This document shows, piece by piece, positions 54,779 to 64,000 of a DNA stretch of 64,000 nt. The DNA is from Dastarcus helophoroides. Taxonomy: Eukaryota > Arthropoda > Insecta > Coleoptera > Bothrideridae. Position numbers and translations under genes: made by a program. Location: positions 35,062,931-35,126,930 of the forward strand of contig CM053326.1 of the NCBI GenBank assembly GCA_028583605.1. The letters are read 5' to 3'. The notes beneath the pieces were generated by a model that searched no databases, was not told where the DNA came from, and was given only the letters and a program-made list of their open reading frames with translations. Positions within the stretch are counted from its first letter, which is position 1; each line of letters starts with the position of its first letter.

Positions 54779-56430
54779 ATCAAATTTTTTCCTCAAATTT
54801 CGTCTTTTTATCTCAGTTTATTTTTCTTTTAAAACTTCCAGTTTATTTCTTCAATTGGACTTCTTTTTTGAAAATGCGACTCTCAAAATTTTTAAGTTTT
54901 ATCTCAATTTTTTTTCGGAACTTCCCAATTTCCCAAAATTTGACCGATCCGATCAGCAAATTTCAAATTGTTTATCAAAATTTGCCTTTTTCTCGAAATT
55001 TGACCGATCTTTTAATTAAAATTAAAATTTTGAAAAATATTTTTTAAAAATTTTTGAATGCTAACAGAAAGGCAAAGAACAAAAATGTCTAGAAAATTTT
55101 CTTGAAAATTTTAACTGTTTGTTTTTAAATCCAACTTTCTGGAAATTGTAACTTACTTCTAAAAATTTTGATAGGATGGGGCGCTCATCTCTTTCCGATT
55201 TAAAAAGAGAAAATAAATATTCAACCAGGAAATTTCGACTTTTTGTCAAAATTTACAAATTTGCCCATTGTTCGAAATTTCGACTTTAACTCGATAGGAA
55301 ATTATTTTACTCAATTTTCACTTTTCCTTGAAAGTTCGAACTTTCTTCTGTAATTTCCATCTTATTCTTTAAAGTTTCAATTTTTCTCTCATTTATCTCT
55401 TTTTTACATAAGTGGTTTTTGTTTTTGAAAATTTCGATTTTTTCTTCGAAATTCGGAAAAATTTCGATTTTTTCTTCGATATTAGGGAAATTTCGATATT
55501 TTTCTCAAAATCCTTGTATTTTCCAAATCTTATCTTTAACTCAAAATCCGATCCTTTATAGTACTGGAAACTTCGTCTTTTTCCTCATAATTTGTCTTTA
55601 TCTCAAAATTTTGGTTATCTCAAACTTTTGATTATTTCCAAATTTCCATTTTTACTAGAAATTTCGCTACGTTCCTCGAAATACGTCAATATCTCGGAAA
55701 GGGAAACTCGACTATTTTTTCAATGTTTTTTATTAATTTCGACTTTACGCGCAAATTCGACTTTTTTCTAAAATTGTGACTTTTGAAGCTAGGCGCTTTT
55801 CTTTAAATTTCAACCGTTTTCTCCATATTTCGCCTGTTTTTTTTTAAAATTACGTTATCTTTCGTAACATTGGTATTTTTATAAAAAAATTTACCTTCTT
55901 TTTCTCGAAATTTTGTCTACCTCAAAATTTCTAAAAATGAAAACTTCTTCGAAGATAGATATTTTCTAAAAATTTTCGCTTTTTTCTTAAAATTAGTCTT
56001 TTTCGAAATTGTGATTTCCTTTAAATCTCATATTTTTCTCAAAATCCGTCTTTTTCTTAGAATTTGACTGTTTAAAATTCCTCTTTCTCATAATCGAGTA
56101 TTCTCAAAATTTGACTTTCCCCAAAAAAATCCAGGTTTTTTCTCGAAATTCGTCTCTTTTTAATTCAGACTTAGTTCACTAAAATTCAATTTCGAATTTT
56201 TTCTTAATTTGGTAGTTTTTGTAGAAAGTTCAGGCAGTTTTCTCAACACTTTTTTTTTGAAATTCCTTAACCGTGGACTTTTTTCTGAAAGGTAGATCTT
56301 AGAATCTGAATTTAACAAAATTTCTTAAAATTTGTTTTTTTCTCGAAATTTTTACTCTCTCAACCTCGAAATTTGTTCGAATTTACAGCAGAATTCTCGT
56401 ACTAATTTCAAGCTGAAATTATGACATTAA
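54779..56430 (-). repeat. Degenerate satellite-like tract, T-rich on plus strand
   Basis: Words such as tttttctcgaaatttgac and tttcgactttttctc dominate. ORFs at 54699-55631 are phenylalanine- and serine-rich products of the repeat. Confidence 0.75.
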
Positions 56431-56484
56431 GAAATAAAAAATCTAGGTTCTTCTAGACTAGACTAGATTTATTGATTAAATTAA

Positions 56485-56712
56485 GTAGAAAACAATTCGA
56501 AAACTAATAAAACCGTGTTAAGAAATTTCAACAGAAGTTCTTACAATTTTACAGAATGGTTGTACGGGTGTCAACCATGTTCATTTTGGTTGTTATGTAA
56601 GGAAAAGGACAACAATAATGTAGAATATAAACAGGTCTCTTTTGAGATATCCCTCAAAGTATCTACTGAGCTAGAGGAAAGTGTCCACATTTTGAATATC
56701 AATTATTTCTAA
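56485..56712 (+). CDS. Candidate terminal exon of a glycoprotein
   Basis: The open frame begins just after a taa at 56482 and a weak acceptor-like attaag, and ends at a stop near 56712. It reads ENNSKTNKTVLRNFNRSSY, then NFTEWLYGCQPCSFWLLCK and EISLKVSTELEESVHI. Several N-X-S/T sites and three cysteines within ten residues suggest an extracellular or lumenal segment. The composition is unlike the satellite tract on its left. I do not recognise the family. The start codon in this frame would be GTG, so a splice junction is more likely if it is real. Confidence 0.3.
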   Translation, partial: VENNSKTNKTVLRNFNRSSYNFTEWLYGCQPCSFWLLCKEKDNNNVEYKQVSFEISLKVSTELEESVHILNINYF

Positions 56713-57040
56713 GGCATGCTTGGCAAAACACTAGAAAAAAATTATAAAATCTTATTTTTATGGCATCATTACTTTTAAAAAAACCTATTTAATGAGACAT
56801 AGAGGTAATTACTAATAAAAACCCCTTTTCAAGAGTGCAGAAATCCAATAAGGAATAATAAAATTTGTTGTGGTGGTGTTCAGTAAAGCATAATAAGCAG
56901 CATTTTAAACTGATTCATATAAAAAAGCGCACTAACACTTAATGTGTAAATTAAAAGGTATTGGAGTTATTTATTTTACAGAAAAATGTAAAGAAATAAA
57001 TGTTGAGGTTACTTCCGATTTCTTTTTCTCTTTTTCTTGC

Positions 57041-57211
57041 ATATTTCTCACCACTAAATTACCTAACTTTACCCTAATTTTATCAATATCGTAGATCCCA
57101 AAATAAGCCCGATGCACTGGGATCTCGATCTTCACTATTGAGCGAGGATCGAAAAATGAGCACACTGTATACTTCTTATGGGCGGTTATTTCAGTTCCAT
57201 TACGATTTAAC
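57041..57211 (-). CDS. Candidate internal exon, minus strand
   Basis: After the acceptor tttttatcag the minus strand reads LNRNGTEITAHKKYTVCS, then FFDPRSIVKIEIPVHRAY and FGIYDIDKIRVKLGNLV, before donor-like GTGAGA at about 57035-57040; GTAAAG at 57067-57072 is an alternative donor. The sequence is of ordinary complexity and has no stop for over 80 codons. It has no motif I can name. The frame would continue to 56971 if unspliced. Confidence 0.35.
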
Positions 57212-58245
57212 CTGATAAAAATATTTCAATTTAATAATAATATTCGATATGCAACTTTATTTAATTAACAAGCTTTTGTTTTCAATTTAAATTAGTTTCG
57301 GATTTAATTTGGTTTGACGTTATGCAGGATCATGAGAATATTTCAACCGATCACGGAAGTAAATAAAAATTTCAAAAACATTGTCTGGGGAGGTCAAAGA
57401 CACAATACCGCGTTCTCGGCGATGATAAATTATTAGTAGGGACAAATTACAGTAATGCGGTAGCTCTGTCAGTCGATCCAATTACGACTTTTCGTTTCAT
57501 TAGACGTTTACATTTTAATGATTCTAATTCGATGAAATTATTAGAAATTCGATATGTGCTGCACATGTTGAAATCGGCTCAGTAAAAAGCTGGTTTAATA
57601 AACTGAACAGTTAATAAAATATTTATTATAACTGGTTGTTCACCGTCAAGTTTGTTTTAAATTGTAATTTATTAAATACTAACCATTAACCGCGACTACG
57701 TCTGCGAAATTAAAGGAACAACTCTCCAAAATAAAAGAAAATTTTTGAATTTGTTAAATTGACGGATACGTTTTGTTTTAATGTTTCAATTTGTCTCTGG
57801 CTTTAATAAAGAACCAGGTATAGCAGATTACTGTAAGAGTAGTCATGGATGGTACTATCGATCAAACATATTCTCTTATTTATGAAATTAGTTTGGATAA
57901 ACGTAATAAAACTAACGTAATCAGCTCTGCACAGATTTAAAGAGTTCGTGCAGATTGCAGAATGATTTTTCGTTGAAATTCGTTAATACGAGCATGCGTA
58001 TATTTATTTAGGTATCCAGCGAGTCTCCAGCAATGTATTGGGTAGCAAAGTTGCGCCCTATCGCATTAGATGGCCATGTCAGACCATTATATTAAAAGAA
58101 TCCTGCGTGCAAAGTTACGGTAACGTTGAGTTTTATCCTTAGACGACGCTGTCGTCACTATCAGACAGTTTATTTATATAGAAAACAGAGAAAGGTTATT
58201 TTCTCTTTCTAAATATAATATTAGTTTAAGAATATCTGGAAGAGT
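57212..58245. other. Ordinary AT-rich sequence, no supported gene
   Basis: Complexity is normal and the block may be intron of a gene that owns the candidate exons to its left. No further exon was recognised. Confidence 0.35.
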
Positions 58246-58249
58246 GTTC

Positions 58250-58385
58250 GGTGATAAAATGTTCCTATTAACGATTCCACCTTGCAAGGTATGTCTATAC
58301 CAATTTTGGTGAAAATCCCTTCAGTAATTGAAACATGGAAAGCGGATAAACAGACAAACACTGTTTCGCATTTATGCATTAGTTG
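58250..58385 (+). repeat. Retroposon tail fragment (RTE/SINE type)
   Basis: The phrases ccaattttggtgaaaatccc, ttcagtaattgaaacatgg and aaacagacaaacactg are typical of the 3' region of common insect retroposons and resemble 5150-5225. Confidence 0.5.
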
Positions 58386-58839
58386 GGATTCCACATCTGT
58401 CGAAAAGGGGCGGGGGGCAAGGGGACAAATGACCCGAGGCTCGCGCTTCATGGGAGCCCGGTAAGCTACCCTGTTAGTTATTCGTGAATTACAAAAATGT
58501 TAGAGGCTCCTTTTTTTCAAAATGTAGTGCTAAAAATCAGTAATTTTTTTACTCCAAATTTTTTTCCATTTTCTCAAAATTCCATATTAGATTTTACACT
58601 GAAAAGCTCTTGTAAATTACGACTACTTTCTAAATGTAAATGTAGTGCTAAAAACTAATAACTTTAAATTTTCACTCGTAATTTGTGTTCATTTTATTTT
58701 AAAATGCCATATTTAAATTTTAAACTGAAAAGCTCTTCCAAATGTCGACTTTTCTTCTAATATTTTCAGTTTGAACTTGAAAAATATTTACTTTTTAAAA
58801 TGCCAACTTTCATTGCGCAATTGAAAACGTTAGATTTTT

Positions 58840-61800
58840 CAAGAATTTTCGAAATTTTCAACTGAAGGCAAATTTTTCAAAAGCCGAAATTTTCAAAAAA
58901 ACTATTTTAAAAAATCCAACTTGAAAAAAATTCGAGATCTTCAAACACAAGGTATAATTTTTTTTAAAAGAATTAAATTTAGATAAAAGTTGAGATTTCG
59001 AGAAAAGTGGAAATTATTGAAAAAAGTCAACACTGAGAAGCAAAGAAAATTTTGAAAGATCAAACATTTCCAAAATGTTGAAATATTGGGAAAAATATGG
59101 AAGTTTTCAAAAAGAAGTCCAAATTTTGAAAAAAGGTCGAAATTTTGAACATTTCAGGGGAAACTCGGAATTTTTTAAAAAGTCAAAATTTCTAAAAAAA
59201 AATATCCAACTTTTCAAAAAATTTAACACTTTAAAATACAAAGTAATTTTTTTATAAGAATCAAATTTACATAAATGTCGAAACTTCGAGAAAATTCGAA
59301 ATTACTAAAATCAACACAGAAATAATCAAAATTTTAAAAGGTTGAAATTTTCAAGAGTCGAAATTTTGAAGAAAAAATGGAAGTTTTCAAAAAGAAGTCG
59401 AAATTTTGAAAGATCGAAATTTTGAAAAAAAGTCGGAAAACTTCAAAAGAAGGTCGACATTAAAAAAAAATTAAAATTATTTCTGAAAAAGTCGTAGAAG
59501 TAGAATTTGCAAAAAAAAAAGTCAAATTTACATAAAGGTCGAAACTTCGAGAAAAATCGAAATTACTGAAAAAAGAAAAAAAAACAGAAATAATTAAAAT
59601 TCTGAAAAATCTAAATTTTCAAAAAAGTCGAAATTTTGAAGAAAAATGGAAGTTTTTCAGAAACTTCGAGGGAATGTCGAAATTTAAAAAAAATGTTAAT
59701 CTTTTTTGAAAAAGTTGTAATCCTCAAACACAAAGTAGAATTTGCAAAAAAAAAAGTCAAATTTACATAAGTCGAGACTTCGAGAAAAGTCGAAATTACT
59801 GAAAAAAGAAAAAAGGTCAACCCAAATAATCAAAGTTTTGAAAAATGGAAGTTTTCAAAAAGTTGAAATTTTGAAAGAAAATGGAAATTCTGAAAAAAAT
59901 CAAAAAACTTCGAGGGAAAGTCGAAATTAAAAAAAAAATTTAATCTTTTTTGAAAAAGTCGTAATTTTCACACAAAAGTAGAATTTGCAAAAAAAAAGAG
60001 TTAAATTTACATAGAGGTCGAGATTTCGAGAAAAGTCGAAATTACTGAAAAAAGAAAAAAGTCAACACAGAAATAATCAAAATTTTGAAAAGTCTAAATT
60101 TTCAAAAACAGTCGAAATTTTGAAGAAAAAATTTAAGTTTTCAAAAATAAGTCGAAATTTTGAAAGAAAATCGAAATTTTGAAAAAAGTCAAAAAACTTC
60201 GAGGGAAAGTCGAAATGAAAAAAAAAATTTAATCTTTTTTGAAAAAGTCGTAATTTTCAAACACAAATAGAATTTGCAAAAAAATGAGTCAATTTACATA
60301 AAAATCGAGACTTCGAGAAATGTCGAAACTACTGAAAAAAGAAAAAAAAATAAGAAATAATCAAAATTTTGAAAGGTCTAACTTTTGAAAAAAAAGTCGA
60401 CTCTTTGAAGAAAAAATAGTAGTTTTCAAAAATAAGTCGAAATTTTTAAAGAAAATCGAAATTTTGAAAAAAGTCAAAAAACTTCGAGGGAAAATCGAAA
60501 TTAAAAAAAAAATCCTAAATCTTTTTTAAAAAGTCGAAACTTTCAAACACAAAATAGAATTTGCAAAAAAAAAGAGTCAAATTTTCGTAAAAGTCTAAAT
60601 TTTGAGAAAAGTCAAAATTATCAAAAAAAAAAGGGGAAAAACCGAAATTTTCGAAGAAGTCAAAACGGAGAAAGTCAAAATTTTGTAAACAGATCGAAAT
60701 TTTCAAAAATGTTGAAATTTTGCAAAATGGACAAAATTTTGAAAAAAAGTCCAAATTTCGAGGAATAGTCGAAATTTTTAAAAAAGACGAAATTTTCAAA
60801 AAAGAGATTAAAGTTTTCAAGAAGTCGAAATTTTGAAAAATGATCAACATTTTAGAAAAAAGTCAAAACCGCGAACAAAAGTCGAAATTTTCAAAAAATG
60901 TGAAAATTTTAAGAATTCCAACTTTAAAAAGTTCGACCTTTTCAAATACAAAACATAATTTAAAAAAAAAAGAGTTTAATTTACATAAACGTCGAAATTT
61001 CGAGAAAAATCAAATTGTTGAAAAAAGAGAAAAATTAAATTTTCTCAAAAATCAAAAATGAGAAATAACCAAATTGTAAAAGCTCAAAATTTTCAAAAAA
61101 GTCCAAATTTTGAAGAAAAGATGTTTTTAAAAATAAGTAGAAATTTTGAAAAAAGAACGACATTTTGAAAAAAGATTTTGGAAAAGGTCAAAACTTCGAC
61201 GAAGTCTGAATTTTCAAAAAGAATCAACATTTTTTTAATGTCGACATTTTCAAAAAATTTCGAAGGTTTCAAAATTTTTTGAATAAGTCGACATTTTCCA
61301 AAAATGTCGAACTTTTCAAAAAATTTCGAAGTTTTCAAAAAAAGTGAAACCTTCGAGGAAAAGTTGAACATTTCTTTAAAAAATCGAAATTTTGAAAAAA
61401 GTCAAAATTTCCAGGGTCCAAAGTCAAAATTTTGAAACAATCCAACTTTTCAGAAAGATCGAAATTTTCAAATACGAAGTAATTTTTTTAAAAGGTAAAA
61501 TTCATAAAAAAAGTCGAGACTTCGAGAAAAGTCGAAGTTGTTGACAAAAGAAAAAAAAATTCTCAAAAGTCAAAACTGAGAAATAATGACATTTATGAAA
61601 GGTCTAAATTTAAAAAAAATTAAAATAGACATTTCGAAGAAAAGATGGAAGTTTTTAAAAAGGAATCCAAATTTTTAAAAGTCAAAACTTCGAGGAAAAG
61701 TCGAAATTTTCAACAACAAAAATCAAAATTTTGATTTTTTTTTAATGGAAATTTTCAAATACAAAGTAGAAGTTAAATTTACATAAGTTAAAACCTTGAG

Positions 61801-62490
61801 AAGTCATAATTATGAAAAAAATTCTCCGAAGTCAAAACTGCAGTCGAAATTTTGAAAAAAAGGAGAAATTTTCAAAAAAGTCGAAAATTTGGAAAAGGTT
61901 CAAGATTTTGTAAAAAAGTTCAAACGTCGAGGAAAAGTCGAAATTTTGAAAATGAAAGGTTCAAGTATTGAAAAAAAAATCGAAATTTTGAAAAAAGTCA
62001 AAACTTTGAGAAAACGTCGAAATTTTGGAAAAAAAACACAAAATTTTGACAATATCCAAGTTTTCGAAAAAGCCGAAACGTTTAAATATAAAAGAGAATT
62101 AAAAAAATAAAGAGTCAAATTTAAATAAAAGCCGAAATTTCGAGAAAAATCGAAATTATTGAAAAAAGAAAGAAAAATATGCGAATTGTTCAAAACTTAA
62201 AACTGAGATATAGTCATAATTTTGAACAAACGTAAAAATGTTCAAAAAAAGTTGAAATTTTGAAAAAAGGTCCCAGATTTCAAAAATAAATGCATCAAAG
62301 TAAATAAATTTACAAAGAAATTGAAAGAATCGAAATTTAAGAAAAGGTCGTTTTGTGTCAACTGATTCAAAAAATTGAAAATTTTCAGGGAAAAAAATGA
62401 AATTAACACAAAAGTCAAAATTTCCAGAAAAAGCCGAAATTTTACACAAAAAAAAAGGAGAAATTAGGAAAAAGCTGAAATTTTAAAAAT
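58840..62490 (+). repeat. Satellite-like tract with higher-order tandem array
   Basis: On top of the short gtcgaaattttgaaaaa words, a longer unit recurs. The landmark tagaatttgcaaaaaaaa starts at 59501, 59736, 59979, 60268 and 60555, giving units of 235 to 289 bases. Eroded forms are near 58950, 59240, 60955, 61475, 61765 and 62095. Each unit follows the landmark with caaatttacataaa, acttcgagaaaa, gaaataatcaaaattttg and, near the end, acttcgagggaaa. Translated ORFs are artefacts. Confidence 0.85.
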
Positions 62491-62499
62491 AAGTCGAAT

Positions 62500-62655
62500 C
62501 AGGTCCGTAACCAGGATTTTTTTTCGGTGGAGGCTGCCAACATTCTGCTAAAACTATCTAGTCTATGTGGGCACGTCGGGAAAGTTCAGTTCTATCTAAT
62601 GTGAAGCCAAGAAATTTCGGGGGCGGGGGCTGCAGCCCACCTGGTTACGGGCCTG
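62500..62655. mobile_element. hAT-type MITE, 156 bp
   Basis: The ends caggtccgtaaccagg and, inverted, CAGGCCCGTAACCAGG are flanked by the perfect 8-base duplication agtcgaat (62492-62499 and 62656-62663). It is richer in G and C than the tract it entered. No ORF is present, so it depends on a hAT transposase from elsewhere. Confidence 0.93.
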
Positions 62656-62663
62656 AGTCGAAT

Positions 62664-63560
62664 ATTCAAAAAAATTGAATTTTCAAATAAAATCAAAATC
62701 AAATTATTCAAAAATGTCATTTTCAAGAAATTAAAACTTTGCAAAAGTGGAAATCTTAAAAAAGAGATGTTCAAAAGATTCAAATTTTCAAAAATAATTG
62801 AAGTTGAAGTCAAAATTTCTAATTGTAAAAAAGATATTAATTTTCAATAAGAAGGGCAATTTTCAAAAAGGTCCACAATTTCAAAAATAGGTCAAAAATA
62901 TGAAAATATTTTCGTCGAACTTTTTTCCAAAAAAAAATGTCAAACTTCGAAATAAAGTCGAAAGATTCAAAAAAACTGAAATTTTGATCATCAAAAAAGA
63001 TCACTCAACAAAGTTAAAATTTTCAAACAAGGAGAATTTTTAATAGACAAAAAATGTTTAAAAATAGTAACATCTTTCGGAAAAAATCGAAAATCAAAAA
63101 GGCCAAAATTTTAAAAAACAAGGAATTTTCGTAGGTCAAAATTCCGAAAATATTCGAAAGTCAAAATTTTAGCAGTCGAGATTTTCAAACGTAAGTGAAA
63201 ATCTTAAAATTTCAGAAAAGGTCGACAAAACATATTTTAAAATGTCGAAATTTTAAAGTCAAATTTTTCAATAAAAATCGGATTCTTCAAAACCAGACGA
63301 AATTTTCAAAAAGTCAGTATATTTCTAAATAAGTTGAAAGTTTCAACTGAAGACAGTATTTAAAAAAAAGGTGAAATATTCAAATGATGACATTTTCAAA
63401 AAAAAGCCAAAATTTTCAAAAAGGGTCGAAATTTTCAAAAAAAATTCTAGAAAAAGCGAAATTTTAAAAAATAAAAATTCTCAAAAATGTCGAAATGTTG
63501 AAGTCAAAACTTATAAAAAATTCGAAATTAAAGAATCAAAATTTTGAAAAAAATCAATTT
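62664..63560 (+). repeat. Degenerate satellite-like tract
   Basis: The A-rich block resumes after the MITE and ends near 63560, where ordinary sequence returns. Confidence 0.75.
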
Positions 63561-64000
63561 TTTGTATTTTTTAATTCGTCATTCATTCGTATTTCTCCTT
63601 TCGTTTTATGTGAATTCGACTTTTTTTCAAATTTTTACTTAAAAAATAACTCTAAAATACCTTTTGGACTGAATACTTTTCCAGTCAATATTATCTAATT
63701 TATTGTTTTATATTGAAACATGCGGGCAAGTCGATCAATACCGTACAATTACATAAAACACGTTACACATTTTGTGAATATAAGGAAAATTCGTTAAATA
63801 AAAGCCTGGGAAAATCAATAAAATACCTATATTATCAGATTTGTATGTAACTATATCCTTTATAAATATTTACGATGATTAAAACGCGGTGGAGCTCAGA
63901 ATATATGGATTGAAACGTAATATTGTCGAGAAAGAGATTTAAACCAATGACCTAGTTCACTAAAATACTAATCTATAGCGAGCAATACACAATCAAAATA
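63561..64000. other. Ordinary AT-rich sequence at the window edge
   Basis: No ORF, repeat or element end was recognised here. Confidence 0.4.

Noticed and set aside
58840..62490. CRISPR-like array of short repeats
   Set aside because: Repeats are degenerate, spacers are not distinct, and the sequence is eukaryotic; it is a tandem satellite.

Overview
This window looks like animal nuclear DNA, most likely insect. It is very AT-rich, has split exons with short canonical introns, and is crowded with decayed mobile elements of families typical of arthropods: Tc1, mariner, pogo/Tigger, hAT, Jockey-like, RTE-like and CR1/L2-like LINEs, and elements resembling Penelope. No bacterial-style operon, rRNA, functional tRNA or CRISPR array is visible. 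All calls are by eye; no database search was run.

The only well-supported host gene is on the minus strand. Three exons (21244-21355, 931-1084, 723-873) join in perfect phase into a 139-residue N-terminal protein segment. It starts at an ATG directly after a splice acceptor and runs off the left edge. A basic patch, an SRSTSEL motif and a VSHDSVF motif recall the CRACD/KIAA1211 family; the exons are firm, the family name is tentative. Its first visible intron is about 20.2 kb and holds much of the transposon debris. Three smaller coding candidates (42709-42894 plus, 56485-56712 plus, 57041-57211 minus) lie in islands of ordinary complexity.

Layout. 1-21.4 kb: gene exons and the large intron, including a pogo/Tigger element (8943-13378) containing a Jockey-type LINE, which itself contains a 5'-truncated LINE (12 bp target duplication) and a small retroposon (9 bp duplication); also Tc1, two mariner-type relics and a solo LTR. 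22-27.4 kb: a tRNA-derived SINE, satellite-like tracts, and an RTE-type LINE joined to a CR1/L2-type LINE tail. 28.6-34.7 kb: a large inverted repeat with about 600 bp arms, and nested hAT elements with a perfect 8 bp duplication. 37-45.9 kb: satellite-like tracts, a 2.4 kb hAT-like element carrying satellite, and a 260 bp CT microsatellite. 46-54.8 kb: a LINE tail, a 1.33 kb element with long inverted arms, and a nearly complete dead mariner. 54.8-64 kb: satellite-like tracts, a candidate exon island, a 240-290 bp higher-order array, and a 156 bp hAT MITE.

Two patterns recur. First, more than a third of the window is a degenerate repeat built on GTCGAAATTTTGAAAAA-like words, in long one-strand-polarised blocks. 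Second, a short family (ten copies found) ends in a common GTTCCACCAAAA terminus, is variably truncated, often forms inverted dimers, is flanked by 8-13 bp target duplications, and carries a hairpin between CTGAAGA and GAAACGCG with a compensatory base-pair change. A second family at 30145-30547 has the same architecture. These look like Penelope-type retroelement derivatives with a hammerhead-like core and are the most interesting content here.
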